Shown here piece after piece: positions 20,366 to 28,860 of a stretch of DNA of 64,000 bases (the stretch's first letter is position 1; each line of letters begins with the position of its first letter). A program made the position numbers and the translations under genes. Under the pieces are notes generated by a model that saw only the letters and a list, made by a program, of their open reading frames with translations, was not told where the DNA came from and did no database searches. Where the stretch lies: positions 744,001-808,000 of the forward strand of contig NZ_JAUQON010000001.1 in NCBI RefSeq assembly GCF_030580955.1, given 5' to 3'. Origin of the DNA: Hymenobacter convexus. Lineage in GTDB: Bacteria > Bacteroidota > Bacteroidia > Cytophagales > Hymenobacteraceae.

Positions 20366-21562
20366 ATGTCCACTGCTGCCCTCATCCCCCAAATCCAGCG
20401 TCTTGCTGCCCAACACGCCGCCGATACCGTGGCCATTCGGCGCCACCTGCACGCCCACCCGGAGCTGTCATTTGAAGAAACCAACACCGCCGCTTTCGTC
20501 ACGCGGGAGCTGCAGAAGCTGGGCCTCACGCCCCGGCCCATCGCCAATACCGGCGTGGTGGCCCTTATTGAAGGCCAGCCCGGCGGCCCCACCATCGCGC
20601 TGCGGGCCGACATGGACGCGCTGCCCATCCAGGAAACCAGCGACGTCCCCTACAAATCGACCAACCCCGGCGTGATGCACGCCTGCGGCCACGACGTGCA
20701 CACGGCCTCGCTGCTGGGCGCTGCCCGCATCCTCAACGAGCTGAAAGGCGAGTTCCGAGGCACCGTGAAGCTCATGTTTCAGCCGGGCGAGGAGCGGCTG
20801 CCCGGCGGCGCTTCGCTAATGATAAAGGAAGGCGTGCTGGAAAACCCGGCGGTGGGCCACGTGCTGGGCCAGCATGTGTTTCCGCACCTGCCGGCTGGCA
20901 AAATCGGTCTGCGCCCCGGCCGCTACATGGCCAGCACCGACGAGCTGTACCTCACCATCAAGGGCAAAGGCGGCCACGGCGCCATGCCCGAAATGAACCT
21001 CGACCCCGTGCTGGTGGCCGCCCACATCATCGTGGCCGCCCAGCAAATTGTGAGCCGCCGCGCCAATCCCAAGATTCCCTCGGTGCTCAGCTTCGGCAAG
21101 GTCATCGCCAACGGTGCCACCAACGTCATCCCGAATGAGGTGTACATCGAAGGCACTTTCCGAACCCTGAACGAGGAATGGCGCGCCGAAGCCCACCAGC
21201 ACCTGCGTCGCCTCTGCGAAGGCTTGGCCGAAAGCATGGGCGCTGTCTGCGAGCTCGAAATCCGCCACGGCTACCCGTATCTGGAAAACGAGCCCGCCCT
21301 CACCGCCCGCGTGCGCGCCGCCGCCGAAGCCTACCTCGGCCCCGAAAACGTGGTAGAGCTCGACCAGTGGATGGCCGCCGAAGATTTTGCCTATTTCTCG
21401 CAGGCCGCCCCGGCTTGCTTCTACCGCCTCGGCACGCGCCACGCCGACGGCCGCTTTGCCGCCTCCGTGCACACGCCTACCTTCGACATCGACGAGCAGG
21501 CCCTCGCCACCGGGCCAGGCCTGATGGCCTGGCTGGCCGTGCAGGAGCTGGCCGGCAAATAG
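20366..21562 (+). CDS. M20 family amidohydrolase
   Basis: This 398-residue metal-dependent hydrolase is of the N-acyl-amino-acid / hippurate / IAA-amide group. The metal-binding motifs are HACGHDVHTASLLGAAR, with His and Asp ligands, and FQPGEER. The dimerisation or lid domain contains GKGGHGAMPEMNLDP, and the last ligand is in HTPTFDIDE. There is no signal peptide, so it is cytosolic. The exact acyl-amino-acid substrate is not readable. The ATG at 20366 (MSTAALIPQ) is preferred, because the 18 codons before it are the translated arm of a palindromic repeat. Confidence 0.92.
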   Translation: MSTAALIPQIQRLAAQHAADTVAIRRHLHAHPELSFEETNTAAFVTRELQKLGLTPRPIANTGVVALIEGQPGGPTIALRADMDALPIQETSDVPYKSTNPGVMHACGHDVHTASLLGAARILNELKGEFRGTVKLMFQPGEERLPGGASLMIKEGVLENPAVGHVLGQHVFPHLPAGKIGLRPGRYMASTDELYLTIKGKGGHGAMPEMNLDPVLVAAHIIVAAQQIVSRRANPKIPSVLSFGKVIANGATNVIPNEVYIEGTFRTLNEEWRAEAHQHLRRLCEGLAESMGAVCELEIRHGYPYLENEPALTARVRAAAEAYLGPENVVELDQWMAAEDFAYFSQAAPACFYRLGTRHADGRFAASVHTPTFDIDEQALATGPGLMAWLAVQELAGK

Positions 21563-21630
21563 CGGCAGCCGCTGCTGTCGGCCCTTGTTTGATTGTCGCG
21601 GGCATTTCGCGCGCATTGCTAATTTACAGA

Positions 21631-22458
21631 ATGAAAAAACCGCTCCTCCTCGCGCTCTCCTTCGGCACACTACTGGCCTTCCCCGTCGCCGCCCAAACCC
21701 GCCGCGAGGTGGCCAACTACCAGCTGTGGGCTACCCTGCAAGCCGAAATGGCCCTGAAAAACGGCGACTACCTGCTGCTGGAGCTGCACGGCGAACACAT
21801 CCCCGCCTACAACAACTATGTGGGCACCGACCGTTTTCTGGGCTTCGACCAGCGGGCGGTGGCTTTATCGTATGAGCATTTCTGGAGCGACCATTGGAGC
21901 GGGGGCGGCGCCCTGCAATATCAGCCCAGCAGCGACATCAAGGTGCTCACGCCCGAACTGCTGCTGCGCCACCGCAGCCAGCTGGGGCCGCTCACGTTTG
22001 GGCAGCGCCTGAGTGCCTACCGTGCTTTTCCGTTTGTGAAAGGCAACTACTACACCCCCACGCCCCAGAACTACGTCAGCCTGCGTGCCGACCTCGAAAA
22101 GGTGTTTCCCGTGGGCAGTAGCGGCGTTTTGCTCCGGCCCCGCCTCAGCTACGAGGGCGTGATGCACGTGCGCATCCAAAAAACGCAGGCCGATGCCGAC
22201 GAGCGCACCATTCAATACACCAGCCTGCGCGCCGAGGTGGGCTGCCGCGTCGGCAACCATTTCGATTTCACGCCCTGGTTTGCCTACACCACGGCTTATT
22301 ACTTCACCCTGCCCCAGTACAATCCCATCAGTGGCACGCCCACTGCCGACCCCGGTCGGCTCAACCTGGTGACGCCCGTCATCGGTCTGGACGCGCGCTT
22401 CACGCTCTTCGCCGGCAAGACAGTGTTTGAGCGCCGCCAGCTGCCCACGCAGCACTAA
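21631..22458 (+). CDS. Predicted outer-membrane barrel protein, DUF2490-like
   Basis: This 275-residue protein has a signal peptide MKKPLLLALSFGTLLAFPVAAQ. The body is made of alternating amphipathic beta strands rich in Tyr, Trp and Phe, such as YEHFWSDHWSGGGALQYQP and FTPWFAYTTAYYFTLPQY. It ends in a polar tail and not in the usual terminal aromatic residue. This pattern fits a small beta-barrel of the DUF2490 type, known from many Bacteroidota and Proteobacteria without assigned function. The start is taken at the codon giving a normal signal peptide. The sequence before it overlaps the M20 gene in another frame. It is likely monocistronic. Confidence 0.7.
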   Translation: MKKPLLLALSFGTLLAFPVAAQTRREVANYQLWATLQAEMALKNGDYLLLELHGEHIPAYNNYVGTDRFLGFDQRAVALSYEHFWSDHWSGGGALQYQPSSDIKVLTPELLLRHRSQLGPLTFGQRLSAYRAFPFVKGNYYTPTPQNYVSLRADLEKVFPVGSSGVLLRPRLSYEGVMHVRIQKTQADADERTIQYTSLRAEVGCRVGNHFDFTPWFAYTTAYYFTLPQYNPISGTPTADPGRLNLVTPVIGLDARFTLFAGKTVFERRQLPTQH

Positions 22459-22703
22459 CGCCGCTATTGCTTTTAGCGGAGTATTGACAAATTGTCGGGA
22501 CGATGTATCTCGAATTTTCAGCCTTGGCGTTGTTGAAGCGGCATTTTTCTTGGTTTTCGCGAAGCGTCGTATTTACAGATATTGTTTGAATAAGACAATT
22601 TGTCTGTGTGGCGAGGCTGGAATTGGTTTGGTACAGAATTTAAGGAAAGCAGATACGCCGCACGTTCGGCAGTCATTCTTTCACTTCTATTTCTACATCA
22701 ACC
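22459..22703. other. Intergenic region upstream of Hsp20
   Basis: These 245 bases are AT-richer than the surrounding genes. I find no CIRCE element (TTAGCACTC-N9-GAGTGCTAA), clear -7 box or hairpin. The heat-shock gene promoter should lie here. Confidence 0.4.
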
Positions 22704-23225
22704 ATGGCAACTTTGCTGTATAACAACCGCCCTTCCCTCCGCCCCAGCCGCGCCTTGAGTGCTATGCTGGCCGATATGCTCCAAGCCCCGCAAACGACCC
22801 CGGCCCAGCCCGCGCCCGCCTTCACGCCGGCCGCCGATATCCTCGAAACCGCGAATGGCTTTGAGCTGCACCTGGCTTTGCCCGGCCTGAAAAAGGAGGC
22901 GGTCAACATTGAATTCCACGACGGCCAGCTGGTGATTTCCGGCGAACGCGCCAACCCTGCCGCCGCCGCCAAGGAAGCCGCTGCCACGGCCACCGAGGCC
23001 AACGCCAGTGATGAAAACAAGCCCGCCGTGGTAGCGCCCGAGGCGCCCGCCGCGCCCAAGTTCCGGCGTCTCGAAACCAACTACGGCGCCTTCTCCCGCA
23101 GCTTCCGCCTGCCTGATACGGTGAACGTGAAGGCCATCGGCGCCGAGCTGACCGACGGCATCCTGCGCGTCACACTGCCTTTCGATACCGACAAGGTGAC
23201 CAAGCAGCACATTGAAATCCGCTAA
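22704..23225 (+). CDS. Hsp20 / alpha-crystallin small heat-shock protein
   Basis: The protein has 173 residues. The alpha-crystallin domain begins PAADILETANGFELHLALPG and continues through VNIEFHDGQLVISGER, then resumes NYGAFSRSFRLPD and ends in GILRVTLPF. It acts as an ATP-independent holdase that keeps unfolding proteins soluble. Unusual is a 35-residue Ala/Glu/Pro-rich insertion (about residues 85-115, KEAAATATEANASDEN) between the strands that form the dimer loop; most family members have a shorter loop there. It stands alone, with a perfect palindromic terminator following. It is near a DegP-type protease gene but not co-transcribed with it. Confidence 0.92.
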   Translation: MATLLYNNRPSLRPSRALSAMLADMLQAPQTTPAQPAPAFTPAADILETANGFELHLALPGLKKEAVNIEFHDGQLVISGERANPAAAAKEAAATATEANASDENKPAVVAPEAPAAPKFRRLETNYGAFSRSFRLPDTVNVKAIGAELTDGILRVTLPFDTDKVTKQHIEIR

Positions 23226-23242
23226 GCGCGGACTATTGAACT

Positions 23243-23272
23243 AAAAAAGGCACCCCGCGGGGTGCCTTTTTT
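23243..23272. terminator. Perfect palindromic terminator
   Basis: The 30 bases AAAAAAGGCACCCCG/CGGGGTGCCTTTTTT form a perfect palindrome that can terminate on either strand; it follows the hsp20 stop by 17 bases. Confidence 0.9.
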
Positions 23273-23469
23273 GCCGCTTCGCGTGTTGTGCCCGTAGGCA
23301 ACCCAAACTGGCCTGTTTTCTGCTAAAAGCAACCATCGGGCGCTAAAGCGAATCTTTCGGACGTTGGGAATGAAATAGCCGGAATTTCTCATCCGGTTTT
23401 CATGCTTGCCACGTTAAATTAGTGCCTTCATTACCTGGTTTCACCCTTTTTTCAATTTTCCCTTACCCC

Positions 23470-24966
23470 ATGCAAGCAAAACAAATGATGCTCGGCCTGC
23501 TCGGTTCCGCCATTTTGGGCGGCGGCGTGGCCGTGGGGGGGTACAAGCTGCTGGAGCCCGCCCCAATGGCGCCCCAGGCTGTAGCCGCCAACCCCCAGGT
23601 GCGTTACACGTCCGAGATGCGGAGCACGCCCTACACCGTGCCCGAAGGCTTGAACTTTGTAGCCGCCGCCGCCGCCGTGACCCCGGCCGTGGTGCACGTG
23701 ATGACCGAATACGCCGCCGCGCCGGTCGACCAGCGCCGGCAGCAGATGGACCCCTTCCTGCGCCAGTTCTTCGGCGACCAGTTCGACCAGTTTCAGCAGC
23801 AGCCCCAGGGTGGGGGCCAGGGCTCCGGCTCGGGCGTCATCATCGCCGCTAACGGCTACATCGTGACCAACAATCACGTCATCGACAAGGCCTCCAAAAT
23901 TGAGGTAGTGCTCGACGACAAGCGCAAATTCGACGCCGAACTGGTGGGCGCCGATCCCAACACCGACCTGGCCGTGCTGAAGGTGAAAGCCGACAACCTG
24001 CCCTTCGTGAAGTATGGCAACTCCGACGACGTAAAGGTGGGCCAGTGGGTGCTCGCCGTGGGCAACCCCTTCAACCTGAACTCGACCGTGACGGCCGGCA
24101 TTATTTCGGCCAAAGGCCGAAACATCGGCATCCTGAACCGCAAGGACAACATGGGCCTGGAGTCGTTCATCCAGACCGACGCCGTGGTAAACCCCGGCAA
24201 TTCGGGCGGCGCCTTGGTCAACCTCAACGGCGACCTGATTGGCATCAACTCGGCCATTGCCTCGCACACAGGTTCTTACGAAGGCTACTCCTTTGCCATT
24301 CCCAGCTCCCTGGCCAGCAAGGTGGTTGATGACCTGCTGAAGTACAAGGTGGTGCAGCGTGCCATGCTCGGCGTGAGTATTCGCGAAGTCGACGCCAAAC
24401 TGGCTTCGGAGAAAAAGCTCAATGCCCTGAACGGCGTGTACGTGGAAGGCCTGAGCGAGAGCAGCGCCGCCGCCGCCGCCGGCCTGAAAACGGGCGATAT
24501 CATCACCCAAATCAACGGCGTGAACGTGAACACGTCTCCGCAGTTGCAGGAGCAGGTGGCCCGCTTTCGCCCCGGCGACAAGATTAAAGTGAGCTACCTG
24601 CGCGGTGGCAGCGCCGGCCTGGCCGAAGCCACGCTGCGCAACTCGACCGGCACCACCGGCGTGGTGCGCGAAGACGCGGTGGCCGCCATCAAGTACGAAG
24701 GCGCTACCATTGCCGCCGTGCCGGCCCGCGACCTGGCCAAGCTCGGCCTGGAAGGCGGTGCTAAGATTTCGGGCATCAAGGGCAGCAGCTTCCGCGAAAC
24801 CGGCATGGCCGACGGCTTCATCATCACCCGCATCGACAAGAGCCAGGTGACCAAGCCGTCGGATGTGAAGAACATCCTCGAACAAGCCCGCAACGGCTCG
24901 GGCGTGCTGGTAGAAGGGGTGTACCCCGACGGCCGCAAGGCTTACTATCCCATTGGTGCTGAATAA
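23470..24966 (+). CDS. DegP/HtrA-type periplasmic serine protease
   Basis: This 498-residue protein has an N-terminal membrane or signal segment (residues about 6-26). Its trypsin-like domain has the triad His136 (TNNHVID), Asp166 (NTDLAVLK) and Ser245 (GNSGGAL). Two PDZ-like regions follow; the first is clear (LKTGDIITQINGVNV), while the second (ADGFIITRIDKSQVTKPSDV) lacks part of the domain. It degrades or refolds misfolded envelope proteins. A Gln-rich loop (FDQFQQQPQ) sits before the protease core as in DegP LA loops. The start at 23470 gives the signal segment; the ATG 16 codons upstream adds a non-conserved tail. It probably works with the nearby Hsp20 in stress response, but has its own transcription unit. 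Confidence 0.93.
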   Translation: MQAKQMMLGLLGSAILGGGVAVGGYKLLEPAPMAPQAVAANPQVRYTSEMRSTPYTVPEGLNFVAAAAAVTPAVVHVMTEYAAAPVDQRRQQMDPFLRQFFGDQFDQFQQQPQGGGQGSGSGVIIAANGYIVTNNHVIDKASKIEVVLDDKRKFDAELVGADPNTDLAVLKVKADNLPFVKYGNSDDVKVGQWVLAVGNPFNLNSTVTAGIISAKGRNIGILNRKDNMGLESFIQTDAVVNPGNSGGALVNLNGDLIGINSAIASHTGSYEGYSFAIPSSLASKVVDDLLKYKVVQRAMLGVSIREVDAKLASEKKLNALNGVYVEGLSESSAAAAAGLKTGDIITQINGVNVNTSPQLQEQVARFRPGDKIKVSYLRGGSAGLAEATLRNSTGTTGVVREDAVAAIKYEGATIAAVPARDLAKLGLEGGAKISGIKGSSFRETGMADGFIITRIDKSQVTKPSDVKNILEQARNGSGVLVEGVYPDGRKAYYPIGAE

Positions 24967-24981
24967 TATCTTTCTGCGTTG

Positions 24982-25017
24982 AAAAAGCCCCTGTCCAATC
25001 GGCGGGGGCTTTTTTTT
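24982..25017 (+). terminator. Intrinsic terminator after the DegP-type gene
   Basis: The stem AAAAAGCCCC / GGGGGCTTTTT has the loop TGTCCAATCGGC-like, followed by eight T. Confidence 0.85.
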
Positions 25018-25263
25018 GCACTTCGGCAGGACACGTTTTTTAATGAATTAGTGACGGATACTAGCAGGAAAAATTTATTTGGTAAAACCAGCGGAAAAGA
25101 TTGACTTATAGGCATAACTTCGACAAAAAAACTGCTGAATGACTGGCAATTTACTTGGCAAAGCTGAGTCTGGTTGCCAGTTTTATCCGTAAGTGGTAGT
25201 CCCATCTTGGGAAATTTTGCTTTCGGTTTTGAACGGTAAACGGTTCGGCTTGTTTACCATTAA
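25018..25263. other. AT-rich intergenic region before the AAA ATPase
   Basis: These 246 bases are well below the local GC content. They hold no open frame I would defend. The only structure seen is the inverted repeat at 25235-25258. Confidence 0.45.
25235..25258 (+). promoter_or_regulatory. Inverted repeat just upstream of the ATPase start
   Basis: GGTAAAC (25235-25241) and GTTTACC (25252-25258) form a perfect 7-base inverted repeat with a 10-base spacer, ending five bases before the ATG at 25264. It could be an operator or an RNA hairpin over the ribosome binding site; which one cannot be told. Confidence 0.4.
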
Positions 25264-26460
25264 ATGCGCATGGAAAACGTCATTAACACACTCTATATCC
25301 AGAATTTCAAGTCGATTCGGAGTGCCGTGTTACATCCACGGCGCGTCAATCTCATCATTGGTCAGCCCAATGTGGGAAAATCGACGGTGCTGGAAGCCAT
25401 GAGCTTGCTGGGTGGGTTGCCGTTCGAAAAGAAGAAAAAATTCCTGAGCAGCTTCGTGCGCTACGAGAAGCCGGCGCACCTCTTCCACGATGGCGTGATG
25501 ACGCACCCCATTCGTATTGAAACCGACCGCGACATTTGTCTGCTGGGGCACGAAAGCAAAAGCAAACGTTTCCGCTACGGCGTGTTCAGCCAGGCCGTGT
25601 ATCGCCTGTTGCGCGCCCAGCTGGGCCTACCGCTGCTGGAAGGCCGCAGCAAAACCCGCACCGGCGATGACTCGCTGCTGCTTGACCGACTCTATCCGCA
25701 CTTGTCCACAACTGCGCCCTTGCCCGAGCCCGGCTTTCTCTATACCGAGTTCGACCGGCACGGGCTGATGGACCAGCCCGGCGAGGACGGTCATTTTGTG
25801 ACGTCGAGTCCGGCGTGGCAGCCGCGGGCCGTGAAAGCCTACCGCTACAAGCCCGGTGCGCACATCGACCGCCGCTACGCCGATGCCTCCCTGCGGCCGC
25901 CACACGGCAACAACCTAGTGCAGGTGCTGGAGCAGCACGCCGATTTGCGCCAGGAATTTGCCGGTCTCTTTGCCGAGCGCGGGCTGCGCATGCGCGTGCG
26001 CCCTGACACCGGCCGTTTTGAGGTGATGAAGGAAGTTGACGGCCTGAGCTTCGCCTATCCCTATTCGGGCAGCGGCGACACGCTGCAGCGCTACGGCTTC
26101 TACTTGGCGGCCATGGAATCGAACCGAAACACGATAATTCTGCTTGAAGAGCCGGAGGCACACTCTTACCCACTGTATGTGTCGCAGCTGGCCGAGCGCA
26201 TTGCCACGCAGCAGGACAACCAGTTTTTCGTAACCACCCACAGCCCGCATTTCTTCAGCGAGGTGCTGGAAAACATGGTGCCCTACGAAAACCGAGTGCC
26301 CGAGCTGGCCGTGTTTGTGGCGTACTACAAGGATTTTCAAACCAAAGTCCGACAGCTTTCCGACGAAGAAGTGCGCGGCCTGCGGCGCGACAGCCTGGAT
26401 GTGTTCAACAACCTCGGCGACCTGGAGCAGGAGCGCGTGGCCCTGCGGAAGGTGGGGTAG
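25264..26460 (+). CDS. AAA-type (RecF/OLD-like) ATPase, stand-alone
   Basis: This 398-residue ATPase is of the ABC/SMC-like type that also includes OLD and RecF. It opens with LYIQNFKSIRSAVLHP. Walker A is GQPNVGKST, a signature-like YSGSGDTLQR precedes Walker B IILLEEPEAHSYP, and an H-loop THSPHF follows. The middle is a long variable insertion with no TOPRIM nuclease domain. Related proteins occur both as single genes and as ATPase halves of defence systems. Here no nuclease is adjacent, so a defence role is only a possibility. A terminator follows directly, so it is a one-gene unit. A second ATG six bases downstream is an alternative start. Confidence 0.85.
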   Translation: MRMENVINTLYIQNFKSIRSAVLHPRRVNLIIGQPNVGKSTVLEAMSLLGGLPFEKKKKFLSSFVRYEKPAHLFHDGVMTHPIRIETDRDICLLGHESKSKRFRYGVFSQAVYRLLRAQLGLPLLEGRSKTRTGDDSLLLDRLYPHLSTTAPLPEPGFLYTEFDRHGLMDQPGEDGHFVTSSPAWQPRAVKAYRYKPGAHIDRRYADASLRPPHGNNLVQVLEQHADLRQEFAGLFAERGLRMRVRPDTGRFEVMKEVDGLSFAYPYSGSGDTLQRYGFYLAAMESNRNTIILLEEPEAHSYPLYVSQLAERIATQQDNQFFVTTHSPHFFSEVLENMVPYENRVPELAVFVAYYKDFQTKVRQLSDEEVRGLRRDSLDVFNNLGDLEQERVALRKVG

Positions 26461-26480
26461 CGGTTTCAAGGATTAAAACA

Positions 26481-26514
26481 AAAGCCCCGGCCTGATTTCA
26501 GGCCGGGGCTTTTT
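26481..26514 (+). terminator. Intrinsic terminator after the AAA ATPase
   Basis: The stem AAAGCCCCGGCCTGA / TCAGGCCGGGGCTTTTT is near perfect, with a three- to four-base loop and a T-run. Confidence 0.9.
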
Positions 26515-26555
26515 CGTTCTGGCTAGCTTGTGATACAGGGTTTAACCCGCACCGC

Positions 26556-26580
26556 CGTCATGTCTCGGCCAACTCGACAT
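26556..26580 (-). repeat. Family E repeat fragment, copy 1
   Basis: On the minus strand this reads ATGTCGAGTTGGCCGAGACA plus TGACG. It matches 36587-36610 (plus strand) over about 21 bases with two differences. It explains why the open frame here is not part of the next gene. Confidence 0.55.
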
Positions 26581-26661
26581 AACGGGCCAGGACGCTTTCC
26601 GCAAATTAACCTCGTCTTTTGCCCAACGTATAAGAGAGCATTCGATAATCCTGTTCTGCCT

Positions 26662-27123
26662 GTGCCTGCTTTCCCCAACAACGCATTCTCGCTCGAATAC
26701 CGTGCTGACTTAGGTGTTCTCATTGGCCGGTGGCTGCAGGCGCTGCCCCCGCCCGAGGTGCAGGGAACGTACCAGGCCATGTTGGCGGCTGCTAAAGAAC
26801 ACGGCAACTGCCGGTTTTGGCTGTTGGACCTGCGCCGCCGCCCCCTGGACGGACCCGACCTGAACGAGTGGTTTCGCGACCAGTTTTCTCCGCAGGTGGC
26901 GGCCGAATTGGGTGGCCCGCTATTCACCGCCTACCTCGCGGGCCCTCACCAGCAGCTGGCCGCCGAGAGTGCCGAAATGGAGGAACGCATGCGCCAAGCG
27001 GCCACTATCGACTCGTATCCGCTGTTTTACAACGACGAAGCCGAGGCCATGAGCTGGCTGCACGACCAGCAGGAGCGGGCGGGCCTGCTGCCCAATGACC
27101 CGGACGAAAAACGGCCACGCTAA
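26662..27123 (+). CDS. Conserved-looking hypothetical protein
   Basis: The protein has about 153 residues. I do not recognise the family with certainty. It begins PAFPNNAFSLEYRADLGVLI and contains LQALPPPEVQGTYQAMLAAA, CRFWLLDLRRRPLDGPDL and a closing EAEAMSWLHDQ, an alternating alpha/beta pattern of a single small globular domain without signal peptide or membrane helix. Similar short proteins are common in Hymenobacter-type genomes, but that is from memory and not verified. The frame stays open upstream to 26530. I place the start at the GTG at 26662, because 26556-26580 is a repeat fragment. An ATG at 26560 inside that fragment is the alternative. Confidence 0.6.
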   Translation: MPAFPNNAFSLEYRADLGVLIGRWLQALPPPEVQGTYQAMLAAAKEHGNCRFWLLDLRRRPLDGPDLNEWFRDQFSPQVAAELGGPLFTAYLAGPHQQLAAESAEMEERMRQAATIDSYPLFYNDEAEAMSWLHDQQERAGLLPNDPDEKRPR

Positions 27124-27199
27124 CCCTGTGATTCGGGCGATGAAGGCGGTGCGGAGGATGGAAAATGGCGGCCGGGCTGCCCCGTTAGCCGGCAAACCG

Positions 27200-27208
27200 T
27201 AGCTTTGC
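27200..27208 (+). promoter_or_regulatory. -7 promoter box TAGCTTTGC of the ALDH gene
   Basis: This is an exact TAnnTTTG match, 28 bases before the ATG at 27236; the leader is pyrimidine-rich (CCACCCCCC). Confidence 0.6.
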
Positions 27209-27235
27209 GCCGCATCATCCCACCCCCCTTTTTAT

Positions 27236-28840
27236 ATGAAGCAGGCCCTCGAAGAAGCCACCGCACCCGACGTAACCGTGGCGCACCCCCACGAAGACCC
27301 CCACGGCATCCAGGACGTGCTGCGCCAGCTCGGCGTAGCGGCTGACAATGCGGCCTACAGCACCGGCCGCGCCTGGGGCGGCAGCACCAACGCGGAGCGC
27401 CGCGTCATCAACGCCCCGGCCGATGGCCGCCGCATTGCCAGCGTGGCCTTCGCCACGTTGGATGATTATGAAACCGTTGTTAAAGCTGCGCAGGAGGCTT
27501 TCCAAACCTGGCGCCACGTGCCGGCGCCCAAGCGTGGCGAAATCGTGCGCCAGATTGGCAACAAGCTGCGCGAATACAAGGAGCCGCTGGGCAAGCTGGT
27601 GAGCGCCGAGATGGGCAAAATCCTGCAGGAAGGCCTTGGCGAAGTGCAGGAGATGATTGACATCTGCGACTTCGCGGTGGGCCTCTCGCGCCAACTGCAC
27701 GGCTTCACCATGCACTCGGAGCGCCCGGCGCACCGCATGTACGACCAATACCACCCGCTGGGCCTGGTGGGCATCATTTCGGCCTTCAACTTCCCGGTGG
27801 CCGTGTGGAGCTGGAACGCCATGCTGGCCGCCGTGTGCGGCGACGTGAGCATCTGGAAACCCTCCGAGAAAACGCCCCTGACGGCCGTAGCCGTGCAGCA
27901 CATAATTAAGGACGTGCTGGCCGAAAACGACATTCCCGAAGGCGTGTTCAGCGTGATTATCGGCGATGCCAGCATCGGGGCCGCTATGGCTGCCGACCGG
28001 CGCGTGCCGCTGGTGTCGGCTACGGGCAGCACCCGCATGGGCCGCAAAGTAGGCGAAGTGGTGGGCGCCCGCCTGGGCCGTGCGCTGCTGGAGCTGGGCG
28101 GCAACAATGCCATCATCGTCACCGAAAACGCCGACCTCGATATTGCCATTCGGGCCATTGTGTTTGGGGCGGTGGGCACGGCCGGGCAGCGCTGTACCAG
28201 CACCCGCCGCGTCATCATCGAAGACAGCGTGTATGAGGAAGTGAAAAACCGCTTGCTGGCTACTTACCCGAAACTGCCCATCGGCCACCCGCTAAAAGAG
28301 GGCACGCTGGTAGGCCCGCTCATTGACGGCGACGCAGTGAAGATGTTCACCGAAGCCCTGACCAAGGTGCAGGCCGAAGGCGGCAAGCTGCTCACCGGCG
28401 GCCAGGTGCTGAGCGGCGCCGAGCTGCACGGCGGCCACTACGTGCAGCCCGCGCTGGTGGAAGTCGAAAACCACTACCACACCGTGCAGGAAGAGACATT
28501 TGCACCCATCCTATACCTCATCAAGTACAGCGGCGACGTGCAGCAGGCCATCGACCTGCAGAACGACGTGCGCCAGGGCCTTTCCAGCAGCATCTTCACG
28601 CTGAATATGCGCGAGGCCGAAGCCTTCCTGGCCGCCAGCGGCTCCGACTGCGGCATTGCCAACGTGAACATCGGCACGAGCGGTGCTGAAATTGGGGGGG
28701 CCTTTGGGGGCGAAAAGGAAACCGGCGGCGGCCGCGAGTCCGGTTCCGACGCCTGGAAGGTGTACATGCGCCGCCAGACCAATACCATCAACTACTCCAC
28801 GGAATTGCCGCTGGCACAGGGTATTAAGTTCGACGTGTAA
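27236..28840 (+). CDS. ALDH7-family aldehyde dehydrogenase (piperideine-6-carboxylate type)
   Basis: This 534-residue NAD-dependent dehydrogenase is similar to antiquitin / AmaB, which oxidises aminoadipate semialdehyde in lysine breakdown. The motifs are IISAFNFPVAVWSWN, general base Glu286 in LLELGGNNAI, and catalytic Cys320 in TAGQRCTSTRR. The C-terminal SGAEIGGAFGGEKETGGGRE is the ALDH7 signature and separates it from betaine or succinate-semialdehyde enzymes. The first 25 residues are acidic and variable. The gene stands alone behind its own -7 box and converges on the sugar operon with 20 bases between the stops. No other lysine-degradation gene is nearby, so the physiological substrate is inferred. 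Confidence 0.9.
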   Translation: MKQALEEATAPDVTVAHPHEDPHGIQDVLRQLGVAADNAAYSTGRAWGGSTNAERRVINAPADGRRIASVAFATLDDYETVVKAAQEAFQTWRHVPAPKRGEIVRQIGNKLREYKEPLGKLVSAEMGKILQEGLGEVQEMIDICDFAVGLSRQLHGFTMHSERPAHRMYDQYHPLGLVGIISAFNFPVAVWSWNAMLAAVCGDVSIWKPSEKTPLTAVAVQHIIKDVLAENDIPEGVFSVIIGDASIGAAMAADRRVPLVSATGSTRMGRKVGEVVGARLGRALLELGGNNAIIVTENADLDIAIRAIVFGAVGTAGQRCTSTRRVIIEDSVYEEVKNRLLATYPKLPIGHPLKEGTLVGPLIDGDAVKMFTEALTKVQAEGGKLLTGGQVLSGAELHGGHYVQPALVEVENHYHTVQEETFAPILYLIKYSGDVQQAIDLQNDVRQGLSSSIFTLNMREAEAFLAASGSDCGIANVNIGTSGAEIGGAFGGEKETGGGRESGSDAWKVYMRRQTNTINYSTELPLAQGIKFDV

Positions 28841-28860
28841 GGCAAGCGGGATGCAGCTGC

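Noticed and set aside
25264..27123. AAA ATPase and the following hypothetical gene as a two-gene system
   Set aside because: A strong terminator at 26481-26514 and a repeat fragment lie between them, so joint expression is unlikely.
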